A stretch of DNA of 64,000 nucleotides from Njordibacter sp905182035 (GCF_047730075.1 NZ_CP159831.1:2046001-2110000); one strand, 5' to 3'. Counted from the first letter of the stretch, positions 8,326 to 17,279 are shown. Numbers and translations: made by a program. Notes: generated by a model from the letters alone, not told the origin.

Positions 8326-9015
8326 ATGTTTGCACGAGAACAACTTTCCTATGAAGCGGTACAGCTAACTCCTCGGCCAGAAATGACTGACAAAGACATG
8401 CAGCAAGCTGCTTTGGCTTATTACCAAACCATGAAACAACGGCATACAGTTCGTGATTTTATTGACCGAAAAGTGCCAGAGGAGGTGATTCAGAACTGTA
8501 TTCGCACGGCAGGCTCGGCCCCCAGCGGAGCCAACCACCAACCATGGCATTTCGTGGCTATCCGTAATCCTGAGGTAAAGCATGAAATGCGTTTAGCCGC
8601 AGAAGCCGAAGAAGAAAAATTTTACGCCGGAGGTGGTGGCGATGAATGGATTAAAGCCTTAGAACCTATCGGCACTAATGCAGATAAACCCCATTTAGAT
8701 ATTGCCCCATGGCTTATTGTTATCTTTGCCCAGCGTTACGGGGTATTTGACGATGGCACTCGGTTTAAAAACTATTATGTGCCCGATAGTGTGGGTATCG
8801 CCACGGGATTTCTGATTTCGGCATTGCACCATGCGGGTTTATACAGTCTCACACACACGCCAAATCCCATGCGCTTTCTAAACAAACTCCTTAACCGGCC
8901 AAGCCACGAAAAAGCCGTAATGATCTTAGCCGTGGGCCATGCTTCTAAAGACGCCACCGTGCCTGGTGTAGCTAGGATCAAAAAGCCATTGGATGAAATA
9001 CTAACTGTCATATAA
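8326..9015 (+). CDS. Nitroreductase-family flavoprotein, iodotyrosine deiodinase-like
   Basis: An FMN-dependent protein of 229 residues with the nitroreductase fold: RHTVRDF binds FMN phosphate, SAPSGANHQPW the isoalloxazine side, and SVGIATGFLISALHHAGL the C-terminal core. It resembles the iodotyrosine deiodinase branch. The lid region has Glu, Tyr four residues later (EEKFY) and Lys 21 residues after that (ADKPHL), the same spacing as the human deiodinase triad E157/Y161/K182 that binds the amino acid. The enzyme may therefore act reductively on halogenated tyrosines or related phenols. It follows the outer-membrane gene closely and may share its mRNA. Substrate is inference. Confidence 0.8.
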   Translation: MFAREQLSYEAVQLTPRPEMTDKDMQQAALAYYQTMKQRHTVRDFIDRKVPEEVIQNCIRTAGSAPSGANHQPWHFVAIRNPEVKHEMRLAAEAEEEKFYAGGGGDEWIKALEPIGTNADKPHLDIAPWLIVIFAQRYGVFDDGTRFKNYYVPDSVGIATGFLISALHHAGLYSLTHTPNPMRFLNKLLNRPSHEKAVMILAVGHASKDATVPGVARIKKPLDEILTVI

Positions 9016-9041
9016 ATTTAAGGTTAAGGTATTGAGAGTGG

Positions 9042-9977
9042 CTAAAGCTTAGCTAGCTCTTTGGCAATATTAGCCCCAAGACGGGCATTATTTAATACCA
9101 ACTGAATATTAGCCGCTAAACTCTCGCCTTGGGTAACTTTCGCAATTTTAGACAACAAAAACGGCGTACTTTGTTTGCCATAAATGCCCTGCTCTTGCAT
9201 TTCTACAATGGCTTCAGCGATAACCTGCTCTATTGCAACAGGATCCATAGCATAGGCATCTGGTATGGGGTTAGCTACCACCACGCCACCTACTAATCCC
9301 ATGCGCCATTTTGCGGACAACACTTGGGCTATGCTCGCCGCAGAGTCTAACGAATAATCCACTTCATAGGCACTGGTTTGGGTATAAAATGCAGGCATAA
9401 CCTTAGTTTTATAGCCCACTACAGGAACGCCTTGGGTTTCCAAATATTCCAGTGTAAGCCCAATGTCTAAAATAGACTTCACTCCTGCACACACTACAGC
9501 AACCGAGGTATGTGCCAATTCCTGCAAATCTGCAGAAATGTCCATCGTTGTTTCGGCATGGCGATGAACACCGCCTATGCCTCCAGTGGCAAACACTTTG
9601 ATACCTGCCATAGCTGCAATAATCATGGTGGAGGCTACCGTTGTAGCACCATCTTGCTTTTTTGCTACAATAAATGGGATATCACGGCGGCTGGTTTTAA
9701 TAACCTCAAAGCCATGCTTGCCAATGTGGTTAATTTGCCCTTCATCTAACCCTACTGTTAAGCGTCCATTGATAATGGCAATGGTGGCTGGCTCTGCTCC
9801 ATTATCTCGCACGGCTTGCTCAACCAACATAGCCGTTTCTACATTTTGTGGATAGGGCATACCATGAGAAATAATGGTGGATTCTAAGGCCACAACAGGC
9901 TTATTGTTCGCCAATGCTTGTTGAATGCGGGGGTGAATATCAAGATAAGCGTTTAAGTTAGTGGGGTTATGCTGCAC
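9042..9977 (-). CDS. psuG: Pseudouridine-5'-phosphate glycosidase
   Basis: A protein of 311 residues matching the YeiN/PsuG family, which splits the C-C glycosidic bond of pseudouridine 5'-phosphate into uracil and ribose 5-phosphate. Conserved parts are ALESTIISHGMPYPQN near the N-terminus, the catalytic-lysine region TSRRDIPFI, FATGGIGGVHRHAE, and VAVVCAGVKSILDIGLTLEYLET. The start is GTG 9977, overlapping psuK by 25 nt. With psuK upstream it forms the usual two-step pseudouridine salvage pathway. Confidence 0.93.
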   Translation of the reverse strand: MQHNPTNLNAYLDIHPRIQQALANNKPVVALESTIISHGMPYPQNVETAMLVEQAVRDNGAEPATIAIINGRLTVGLDEGQINHIGKHGFEVIKTSRRDIPFIVAKKQDGATTVASTMIIAAMAGIKVFATGGIGGVHRHAETTMDISADLQELAHTSVAVVCAGVKSILDIGLTLEYLETQGVPVVGYKTKVMPAFYTQTSAYEVDYSLDSAASIAQVLSAKWRMGLVGGVVVANPIPDAYAMDPVAIEQVIAEAIVEMQEQGIYGKQSTPFLLSKIAKVTQGESLAANIQLVLNNARLGANIAKELAKL

Positions 9978-10951
9978 GGGTGTTCCTTTAACATGCGAAG
10001 TAGTAAATCAGGCGTTAAGTGTGGACTAATGGTGGTTTCACTGGCCATAGCAACTTGAGCGCAGGCCAAGGCACTGGCGGCGCTTTGTAATGCATCACAA
10101 CCTTGTAACCACGCATCAACTATGGCGGCCATCATAGCATCTCCAGCGCCATTACTATTGACTATATCAATAGACTTTATAGGCGCACTAGGCGCGATGA
10201 TAAAGCATTGGTTAGCATCACTATAAAGTAAGCCCATAGGGCCTAGGCTTAAATATAAGTGCTTTACGCCTTGGGCCATAAACCACTTAGATAACTGCAA
10301 TAGCTGAGAGTTGGAAGGGTGACTACCAAAATCTGTGCCAGCGATAGCTTGAGCTTCCATCAAATTAGGTTTAAGACTATGTATGTGTGACAAAAATGGT
10401 GCTATTCGAATAGCTTTAGCAACGGAGACCGTATCCACAAAAAAATGTTGCAGCGGCAGCTCTTGAACAAGAAAAGCCAAACAGTGTGGCGCCAAATTAG
10501 CATCTAAGACCACCATTGACGCATTTTGTAGTTGGGGCAAAAACTCTTGTAACTGGGCTGCACCAAACTCATCGATCAACGCCATATCAGCAATGGCGAT
10601 CTGCATTTCACCCGCTGCATCAACGATTGATAGATAGGTTGAGGTGGATTTTCCTGGTAGGGCAACCATACAATCAGTTTGCATGCCGAGTTGTTGGCAA
10701 TGACGTTTAAGTAACATGCCATTGGCATCATCACCTACGGGGGCCATCAACCAGCAAGGCTGGCCAAGGTGACGTAGGTTTTCAGCTATATTTCGGCCTA
10801 CTCCTCCAGGACTAGATGAAACCTTACCAGGATTAGATGTGTGCTGTTTTAGTGCATCTTGGGGTGTGCCCAAGAGATCCATATTTGCGCCACCAACGAC
10901 GACACAGTAGGGTTTTATAAAAACTCCGCGTAGGTATCTGGCTGTTGGCAC
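9953..10951 (-). CDS. psuK: Pseudouridine kinase (PfkB family)
   Basis: A PfkB-type sugar kinase of up to 332 residues. N-terminal VVVGGANMDLLG and PGGVGRNIAENL are substrate-side motifs; the C-terminal NSNGAGDAMMAAIV carries the catalytic aspartate and anion hole. It phosphorylates pseudouridine for psuG. The start is uncertain: GTG 10951 overlaps the upstream HisA-like gene by 37 nt, and no ATG or TTG lies between there and the conserved core. A GGAG sits just before an ATA nearer the core, so an unusual start codon is possible. Confidence 0.88.
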   Translation of the reverse strand: MPTARYLRGVFIKPYCVVVGGANMDLLGTPQDALKQHTSNPGKVSSSPGGVGRNIAENLRHLGQPCWLMAPVGDDANGMLLKRHCQQLGMQTDCMVALPGKSTSTYLSIVDAAGEMQIAIADMALIDEFGAAQLQEFLPQLQNASMVVLDANLAPHCLAFLVQELPLQHFFVDTVSVAKAIRIAPFLSHIHSLKPNLMEAQAIAGTDFGSHPSNSQLLQLSKWFMAQGVKHLYLSLGPMGLLYSDANQCFIIAPSAPIKSIDIVNSNGAGDAMMAAIVDAWLQGCDALQSAASALACAQVAMASETTISPHLTPDLLLRMLKEHPCSITPLT

Positions 10952-11658
10952 ACGGCCAAAGCATCAGCTAAGGAAACTGCCCCACTCATCAGAGCCCTAC
11001 CTACCACGACCCCAGCAATATTAGGCAGCATGCGTAAGGTAGAAATGTCATCTAAGGTCTTCACCGCGCCACTTGAGATTACTGGAATATGCAGTTCATC
11101 TACCATTTTAGTCGTTATGGCGAACGTGGCTTCTGGATGATCATCATCAAGGTCAATATCGGTATAGATAATAGCTGCTGCGCCTCGTTCTTGTAGGTCC
11201 CTAGCCACCTCTAGTGGTGTGAAAATGGTTTCTTCAGTCCAACCATGGCACATTACTTTATTTTGACGCGCATCAATGGACACCACTACTTGGCCTGGAT
11301 AATGATTACACAGTTCGTGTAAAAAATGACGGTCTTCTATGGCAGCCGTACCAATTACCACCCGCGAGGCACCATGCTCGAACCACCAACGCGCCCCTTC
11401 TATGGTGCGGATGCCACCACCCACTTGCACTGGCACATCTACCGATTGAATAATTTCCAATACCGTCTTGTGATTGTCGTGCCCACCACGCATAACGTTG
11501 TCTAAATCCACTACATGCAGCACTTGGGCGCCATTTGCAACGTGCTGCTGCGCAGCCTCTAGGGGGGTTATGTCATAAACGATGGGATCTTGCATGTGGC
11601 CACGACGTAAATTGACGCAGCGACCGTTTTGGATTTCTATGTCTGGATAAATAACCAT
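10915..11658 (-). CDS. HisA-like TIM-barrel isomerase, divergent
   Basis: A (beta/alpha)8 protein of 247 residues in the HisA/HisF family. The duplicated phosphate sites are visible (QVGGGIRT and ISSGAVKTLDDI, VVVGRALMSG). The catalytic base Asp8 of HisA is Glu8 here (PDIEIQNG); the second catalytic aspartate is kept (Asp129, SIDARQ). The ATG at 11658 has AGGAG 7 nt upstream; the longer open frame is ignored because it runs into the MFS gene. It is the first gene of a unit with psuK and psuG and no other histidine genes are near, so it may not be the biosynthetic HisA. Its reaction is unknown. Confidence 0.8.
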   Translation of the reverse strand: MVIYPDIEIQNGRCVNLRRGHMQDPIVYDITPLEAAQQHVANGAQVLHVVDLDNVMRGGHDNHKTVLEIIQSVDVPVQVGGGIRTIEGARWWFEHGASRVVIGTAAIEDRHFLHELCNHYPGQVVVSIDARQNKVMCHGWTEETIFTPLEVARDLQERGAAAIIYTDIDLDDDHPEATFAITTKMVDELHIPVISSGAVKTLDDISTLRMLPNIAGVVVGRALMSGAVSLADALAVCQQPDTYAEFL

Positions 11659-11706
11659 CTTCGAACTCCTATTTATTATTGTTCTTCTAGCATACTCTGC
11701 CGTGGC

Positions 11707-11731
11707 AAAAAATCCAGTTTCAACTACTGGA
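11707..11731 (-). terminator. Intrinsic terminator after the TRAP-MFS operon
   Basis: On the minus strand: TCCAGT, a 7-nt loop, ACTGGA, then six T residues. It lies between the MFS stop codon and the HisA-like gene, so the TRAP-MFS operon probably ends here and the hisA-like/psuK/psuG genes form a separate unit. Confidence 0.7.
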
Positions 11732-11740
11732 AAATCGACC

Positions 11741-12949
11741 TTAGGCTGGTGACCGATGCAAGCTATTGAGGTAGAGCATGACCATAAAAGCTGTCCAAGA
11801 GGCAACAGCAAAACCAAACGCCAAAGGCAACACGGAGCCATCGTAAGACATACCCACCCACATACCAATAGGCACTGCCACCAAGGTAGAACTAGAACCA
11901 ACAACGGAAGCCCCCATCCCTGCAAGCTTACCCAAGGGTTCCATGGCTAGTGCATTAACATTGCCAAACTGAAACCCAACACCAAAGAAAATAATGCTAC
12001 ATAAGGCCATAAATTGACCCAAACTTGGCCCTGCAGCTAGGCTTTGGGCATAGATATAGAAGGCCAAACACGCTGTACCAGTGATGACATTACTCATTTG
12101 TACCAGAGGGTACATACCAAATCGAAGAACTAACTTTGCGTTGAGTAACGACGCCACAATCGTCGGTGTAACCAGCACTGAAAAATAAATAGGGAAGGCG
12201 TCTCCCACGCCATAAAGCTGTTGAAATATCTGCTGGCTTGAACTTAGGTAACCCAAAAATGCACCAAAGCCCAAACCAGCAACTATGGAGTAACCTGCAG
12301 CTATGGGGTTCAGCAGCACTCTTAGCATGGTATGCCAAAGCTTTTTAGGATGCAGAGATAATCGATTTTCAGGCTTGAGGGTTTCATCCAAGCGCAGGTA
12401 TACCCAGGTAAACATAATCACCGCAAACATCACATAAAAACCAAAAATCCACGACCAAGGCCCTACCAGTAAAATGCCCTGCCCCAGTAAAGGCGCCATA
12501 ATAGGCACGGCCATGAACAAGGTCATGGCAAAGGACATGATACGCGCCATGGCCGCCCCACTAAAACTGTCTCTCACAAGAGCCACCACCATCACTCGTG
12601 GCCCTGAAGCACCAAAACCTTGTAAAAAACGCCCGACTAGCATCATCTCTAGGGAGTTGGCCCAAACACTGATCAAGCTACCCACGCAAAAAATACCCAA
12701 GCCCACAAATATACTGCGCTTACGGCCATAGGTATCTGACACGGGACCATAGACCAACTGGCCTAAGGCATGGCCTACAAACACACTGGTCACAACCAAT
12801 TGGATGGCATTGCCATCAACACCAAAGTCCTGAGCCATATAGCCTAAAGCCGGCAGCATGGCATCCGTAGCAAGAGCCACCAGAGACATGAGAGAGGCAA
12901 TAATGAAAATAAATTCGAGTTGGCTCATGGACACATTAGATGCACCCAT
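11741..12949 (-). CDS. MFS transporter, Bcr/CflA-like
   Basis: About 402 residues and 12 predicted membrane segments. The MFS loop 2-3 signature is present (GPVSDTYGRKRSIFVG), and MLPALGYMAQDFGVDGNAIQ with RFLQGFGASGPRVMVVALVRD matches the Bcr/CflA drug-efflux group. It starts 4 bp after the dctM stop codon, so it is co-transcribed with the TRAP genes, and a terminator follows. It may export a related compound or an aromatic intermediate; substrate unknown. Confidence 0.85.
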   Translation of the reverse strand: MGASNVSMSQLEFIFIIASLMSLVALATDAMLPALGYMAQDFGVDGNAIQLVVTSVFVGHALGQLVYGPVSDTYGRKRSIFVGLGIFCVGSLISVWANSLEMMLVGRFLQGFGASGPRVMVVALVRDSFSGAAMARIMSFAMTLFMAVPIMAPLLGQGILLVGPWSWIFGFYVMFAVIMFTWVYLRLDETLKPENRLSLHPKKLWHTMLRVLLNPIAAGYSIVAGLGFGAFLGYLSSSQQIFQQLYGVGDAFPIYFSVLVTPTIVASLLNAKLVLRFGMYPLVQMSNVITGTACLAFYIYAQSLAAGPSLGQFMALCSIIFFGVGFQFGNVNALAMEPLGKLAGMGASVVGSSSTLVAVPIGMWVGMSYDGSVLPLAFGFAVASWTAFMVMLYLNSLHRSPA

Positions 12950-12953
12950 TGAC

Positions 12954-14288
12954 CTAGCTCGCCATTAAATTGGGCAGCCATAGCACCAATCCAGGGAGTA
13001 ATATCAGCGTCATTAAACGCACGATATCAACCATCCAAAACGGTGTCACACCACGAAATATGGTGCTGAGCTTCACATCCTCAAGCATACTTTTGAGCAC
13101 GAATACATTAAGGCCAACAGGTGGTGTAATGAGGCTAATTTCAGTAATCACCACCACAATAATACCAAACCAGATGAGTGCCATTTCTGGATCCATTAAA
13201 GCGTCTGAATAATCGCCTAAATCAAGCCCCAATACTAAAGGATAAAATACTGGCACAGTAAGCATGATCATGGACAGGCTTTCTAATACGGTGCCCAACA
13301 CCACATACACCAACATAATGAGCATAATTACTGCAATGGCTGACAAGTCGAAAGACACCACCCAGTCTGATAACAGCTCGGGCAGGCCTGCGATATTGAC
13401 GTAGTTTGAGAAGATTTCTGCACCAATAAGGATGACAAAAATCATCGCCGTAGTACGGGCACTTTCAACCAAGGTTTCAAGTAAAGATTGCAGGCTTAAA
13501 CGACGACGGATTAGGGCAATTAAGAAGGCCCCAGAAGCACCAATGCCCGCCGCTTCAGTAGGCGTAAAGATACCACCATAAATGCCGCCAATCACCAATG
13601 TAAATAAGCTTAATACACCAGACACACCCCAAAGCGCATGTAAGCGTTGAGGCCATGAAAAGCGTTCACCTCTGGGGCCTTTTTCTGGCTTTAAGGTGAC
13701 CGTCACCAATACTGCGACCAAGTAAAAAAGTACACCTAACAGGCCTGGCAAAATACCAGCAATAAACAGCAAACCAATATCAGTTTCAGTCATAATGCCA
13801 AAAATAATAAGGATTACACTGGGAGGTATTAAGATACCGAGAGTGCCTCCTGCAGCAATACATCCCGCGGCTAAGCCTTCGTCATAACCGTATTTTTTCA
13901 TGGGTGGCATAGCCACCTTAGACATGGTGGCAGCGGTGGCTAAACTAGAACCGCAAACCGCACTAAAACCGCCACACGCAACCACTGTCGCCATGGCCAG
14001 GCCACCGCGCCGATGGCCCAAAAAGGCATTAGCGGCATTATATAACTCGTCAGATAAGCCTGCTCGACTTACAAAATTACCCATTAAAATAAATAAAGGC
14101 ACCACCGAAAGGCCATAGTTAAGGCCCGTGTCATAGGTGATGATACTGGCCATAGCCAAAGAACCAGAAAAGCTGGTCATTAAACCAAAGCCAACAAAAC
14201 CCACCAGCCCCATAGCAAAGGCAATGGGCATACGCACCAAAATCACCAAGGTGAGCATGGCAGCAAAGGCAATTAAAGATTCATACAT
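12954..14288 (-). CDS. dctM: TRAP transporter large permease
   Basis: A membrane protein of 444 residues with about 12 hydrophobic segments, matching the DctM/SiaM large subunit, the channel part of tripartite ATP-independent periplasmic transporters. Typical family stretches are GMGLVGFVGFG-like glycine-rich segments near the N-terminus, CGGFSAVCGSSLATAATM, and ILIPPSVILIIFGI. It lies 5 bp downstream of dctQ and directly upstream of the MFS gene. Confidence 0.93.
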   Translation of the reverse strand: MYESLIAFAAMLTLVILVRMPIAFAMGLVGFVGFGLMTSFSGSLAMASIITYDTGLNYGLSVVPLFILMGNFVSRAGLSDELYNAANAFLGHRRGGLAMATVVACGGFSAVCGSSLATAATMSKVAMPPMKKYGYDEGLAAGCIAAGGTLGILIPPSVILIIFGIMTETDIGLLFIAGILPGLLGVLFYLVAVLVTVTLKPEKGPRGERFSWPQRLHALWGVSGVLSLFTLVIGGIYGGIFTPTEAAGIGASGAFLIALIRRRLSLQSLLETLVESARTTAMIFVILIGAEIFSNYVNIAGLPELLSDWVVSFDLSAIAVIMLIMLVYVVLGTVLESLSMIMLTVPVFYPLVLGLDLGDYSDALMDPEMALIWFGIIVVVITEISLITPPVGLNVFVLKSMLEDVKLSTIFRGVTPFWMVDIVRLMTLILLPGLVLWLPNLMAS

Positions 14289-14293
14289 GTTAA

Positions 14294-14827
14294 TTATGCT
14301 TTTCTAGAGGAAAGTAACGCGCCTGCGCGGGCATACTGCCAAGTGAGTAATAAAGCAATCACACTGCTCAAGCCTAAGGCAATGCTAATATAAAAGTATA
14401 CTGGTGCTGTGGGTAGATACAGCATGGCTGTTTGGTCGCCATAATGCACCGATTCAAGGGCTTTGTTCCAAACCTTATAGCTAATTCCCGCTAGGACTAT
14501 AGCCGTTACTAAGGCAATAGCGACATCCCTTACCCACGCAAAAAAGCTAGGCACAAAAGCATCAATGAGATCCACAGTAATATGTTGATCTTTGGCAGAT
14601 ACCAAAGGCAAGGCAGAAAATATGATGGCAGCTAACAGCAGTTCGGTAATTTCAAAGCTGCCATTGACCGGCGCATTAAAGCCGTAGCGGCCCACCACGT
14701 CAACTAATGTTAACAGCATTAAAACCAACAAAAAGGTGGCCGCTAGGCCACCCAATATACGCTGCAGCACAAACTGCATTAAGGGGCCAGACTGTAAAGT
14801 CCGGCTCCTTGATTGACTAAGCGACAT
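14294..14827 (-). CDS. dctQ: TRAP transporter small permease
   Basis: A membrane protein of 177 residues with four hydrophobic segments and the DctQ pattern (DVVGRYGFNAPVNGSFEITELLLAA is the region; key parts are the R-Y-x-F-N and the E-L-T/L motifs). It forms the integral-membrane complex with DctM. Its start codon overlaps the dctP stop by 1 nt (TAATG), so the two are translationally coupled. Confidence 0.9.
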   Translation of the reverse strand: MSLSQSRSRTLQSGPLMQFVLQRILGGLAATFLLVLMLLTLVDVVGRYGFNAPVNGSFEITELLLAAIIFSALPLVSAKDQHITVDLIDAFVPSFFAWVRDVAIALVTAIVLAGISYKVWNKALESVHYGDQTAMLYLPTAPVYFYISIALGLSSVIALLLTWQYARAGALLSSRKA

Positions 14828-15849
14828 TACTCAGCTGCTACCTTAGCAATTTCTGCACGTAAATCAGCCATTACAGCAGCACCATCAACACCTAAACCAT
14901 TAGCCGTGGCAATCCAGTCAGCTTCCAAGTGGCTTGTTGCGGCTTTAATTTCGGCTACAAACGCATCACTTGCATTTATAGTGGCAATGCCTGCAGCATC
15001 CATAGCAGCTTGACCTATGGCATCGTGCTTATCCCAACCTTGACCCGCAATACGCGCAAAGTTTTCACCCGAAGTGCGCATTAGAACAGCTTGGCTGTTG
15101 GCACTTAAGCTGTCAAATTTAGCAGGGTTCATGGTCAAGAAAAAACTGGTGTTGTACAAACCACCTGGCACTGTTGTTGCAAAGGACAACAACTTGGTCA
15201 GTTTGAACGACTTAATGGATTCAGTGGGCAGGAAGGTACCATCAGCAACACCACTAGACAACATTTCGTAGTTCTTAGTTGCAGAGGCTAACATTGCAGT
15301 CACACCCAAGGCCTTGGCTGCATTACCTGCAACACCTCCACCAACGCGGAACTTTAAGCCTGCCATATCGGCAACACTATTAATGGCGCGTACGTTGTTA
15401 TGAATTACACCTGGCCCATGGGACATTAAGCCCAAAACTACGGTGCCTTCATGTTCGTTAACCGACTCAAGGTGCTTCTTATAGATACGCCAGTAAGCGA
15501 CAGACACATCTTCTGCACTGTCACCTAAGAAAGGCAACTCAGTAGCTGCTGTGAGTTTAAACCGACCTGGCTGATAGCCATGAACGCCGTAAGTGATGTC
15601 GGCAACGCCATCTTTAGCAAGGTCGTAATGAGCTGGTGGCGCACCTAAAGCCTTAGGTAAAATACGGATTTTAAGTTCACCACCACTTTCAGCTTCTACA
15701 GCCTTAATCCAAGGCTTAATAATAGAGGCAACCACGGGATGTTTGGGTGGTAACCAAGATGATAATAATAGGGTTTCGGCAGCACTGGCCATGGTGGATG
15801 CTCCAAGCATAAGGCCCGTGGCCATAGTGGCGACGATTAACTTTTTCAT
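14827..15849 (-). CDS. dctP: TRAP transporter periplasmic substrate-binding protein
   Basis: A secreted solute-binding protein of 340 residues with a clear signal peptide (MKKLIVATMATGLMLGAS, cleaved after ASA). It is a DctP/TAXI-type DctP homologue: SSWLPPKHPVV near the mature N-terminus and GLKFRVGGGVAGN, which contains the conserved arginine that binds the substrate carboxylate. It heads the operon with a good ribosome site (CCGGAG). It is divergent from the 4-hydroxyphenylacetate genes, so an aromatic or dicarboxylic acid substrate is plausible but unproven. Confidence 0.9.
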   Translation of the reverse strand: MKKLIVATMATGLMLGASTMASAAETLLLSSWLPPKHPVVASIIKPWIKAVEAESGGELKIRILPKALGAPPAHYDLAKDGVADITYGVHGYQPGRFKLTAATELPFLGDSAEDVSVAYWRIYKKHLESVNEHEGTVVLGLMSHGPGVIHNNVRAINSVADMAGLKFRVGGGVAGNAAKALGVTAMLASATKNYEMLSSGVADGTFLPTESIKSFKLTKLLSFATTVPGGLYNTSFFLTMNPAKFDSLSANSQAVLMRTSGENFARIAGQGWDKHDAIGQAAMDAAGIATINASDAFVAEIKAATSHLEADWIATANGLGVDGAAVMADLRAEIAKVAAE

Positions 15850-15892
15850 GTGTTACTCCGGTTTTTAGATTTATCAGTAAAACAATAAAACA

Positions 15893-15906
15893 GTGATTTA
15901 AATCAC
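15893..15906. promoter_or_regulatory. CRP/FNR-type palindrome upstream of dctP
   Basis: GTGATTTAAATCAC is a perfect 14-bp palindrome 44 bp upstream of the dctP start codon. It equals the core of a CRP/Vfr site (GTGA-N6-TCAC) and is close to an FNR site (TTGAT-N4-ATCAA), so catabolite or redox control of uptake is possible. Confidence 0.45.
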
Positions 15907-16053
15907 CGATTTGGTTTTAGCATACACGCGATTAACTTCACAAGTAAACTATACAAAGCGCTAATACGATACTTTTTCCACATAAATTATATTTTTGTGA
16001 ATCATTTCTATCTGTTGCGGAGCAATACAACAGTTGCTACTATATGCTCATTA

Positions 16054-16073
16054 ATAGTTAATGTGTTAACTAT
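16054..16073. promoter_or_regulatory. HpaR-type operator, site A
   Basis: ATAGTTAATGTGTTAACTAT is a perfect inverted repeat with 8-bp arms, 30 bp before the oxygenase start codon. Two related 20-mers flank the hpaR-hpaF gap, which suggests that HpaR controls all three promoters. Confidence 0.6.
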
Positions 16074-16103
16074 ATTTATAAAAATATTACTTAGGCCACC
16101 ATC

Positions 16104-17279
16104 ATGACATCCTCCAGCCATCTTCTCGGCGCCTTACAAGGTATCCTACCTGCCATTGCCGCCAATGCTGCCAATGCCGAAGCACTGCGTATGACGCCAC
16201 CAGAGAACATTGCTCTATTAAAAGACATTAAGTTCATGCGCGCCCTTCAGCCAAAAGCATGGGGAGGGTTGGAACTGTCTTTACCAGAGTTTGCTGAAGC
16301 GGTGGCCACTCTGGCTGGTGCATGCGCTAGCACGGCATGGTCTACTAGCTTACTTAGCACTCATAGCCATCAGCTGGCTTTGTTCTCAAAACAAGCCCAA
16401 GAAGACGTATGGGGCCAGGACCCTGAAGCCACCATTAGCTCTAGCATTGCCCCTTTTGGTAAAACTACAGAAGTAGACGGTGGTGTGATGTTTAGTGGCG
16501 ACATGAGTTGGAGCAGTGGGTGTGACCATGCTCAGTGGGCTATTATGGGCTTCATTCGTGCCGGCGCTGCTGTTGACCCTGCACCCCACCAGCACTTTGC
16601 TTTAATACCACGGGGCGACTACGAAATCATCGATGACTGGCATGCCATGGCTATGAAAGGTTCTGGCACCAAAACCCTTAAAGTGCGTAACGTATTTGTG
16701 CCAGAACATCGCATTGAATCTGCCAAAGCATTAATGACCGGAAAATCCAGGGGATATGGCATGTACCCAGAAAGCAATATATTTTTTGCCGCCTATCGGC
16801 CTTATTTTGCCAGCGGTTTTTCTGCCGTAAGCTTGGGTATTGCCGAGCAAATGATTAAGTGGTTTACCGAGCGCTCCAAAACCCGCGTGCGGGCTTATAC
16901 CGGGGCAGAAGTAGGTAAAGACGTACCCGCCTACATGCGCTTAGCAGAATCAAAACACCAAATTAATGCCGCCCGCGCCCTGTTAGAAAAAGACTGGAAT
17001 GACCTAGCACAAATGGGCGTTAAACATGCACTGCCCAATGCCGACCAGCTGGCTCAATGGCGGACTAACCAAGCCTATGCCGTTAAAATGTGCGTGGCAG
17101 CGGTAGATCGTTTATTTGAATCTAGCGGCGCAAATGCATGGTTCTTAACCAATGAAGCTCAACGTTTGTTTAGGGATTCCCACATGACCGCCGCCCACGC
17201 CTATACGGATTATGATGTATGCAAACAGATCTATGGCCGCCACTTAGTGGGCCTAGAACCAGACCCTCGTTTGCTTTAA
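16104..17279 (+). CDS. Flavin-dependent monooxygenase, oxygenase component (probable 4-hydroxyphenylacetate 3-hydroxylase)
   Basis: A protein of 391 residues with the acyl-CoA-dehydrogenase fold used by group D flavin monooxygenases such as HsaA and the C2 component of Acinetobacter 4-hydroxyphenylacetate hydroxylase. Family-like parts are PKAWGGLELSLPEF, GDMSWSSGCDHAQWAIMG, DDWHAMAMKGSGTKTLKV and FRDSHMTAAHAYTDYDV. It would use reduced flavin and oxygen to convert 4-hydroxyphenylacetate to homoprotocatechuate, feeding hpaD 26 bp downstream. The flavin reductase partner is not in the window, and there is no HpaB-type hydroxylase. Exact substrate is inferred from context. Confidence 0.8.
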   Translation: MTSSSHLLGALQGILPAIAANAANAEALRMTPPENIALLKDIKFMRALQPKAWGGLELSLPEFAEAVATLAGACASTAWSTSLLSTHSHQLALFSKQAQEDVWGQDPEATISSSIAPFGKTTEVDGGVMFSGDMSWSSGCDHAQWAIMGFIRAGAAVDPAPHQHFALIPRGDYEIIDDWHAMAMKGSGTKTLKVRNVFVPEHRIESAKALMTGKSRGYGMYPESNIFFAAYRPYFASGFSAVSLGIAEQMIKWFTERSKTRVRAYTGAEVGKDVPAYMRLAESKHQINAARALLEKDWNDLAQMGVKHALPNADQLAQWRTNQAYAVKMCVAAVDRLFESSGANAWFLTNEAQRLFRDSHMTAAHAYTDYDVCKQIYGRHLVGLEPDPRLL

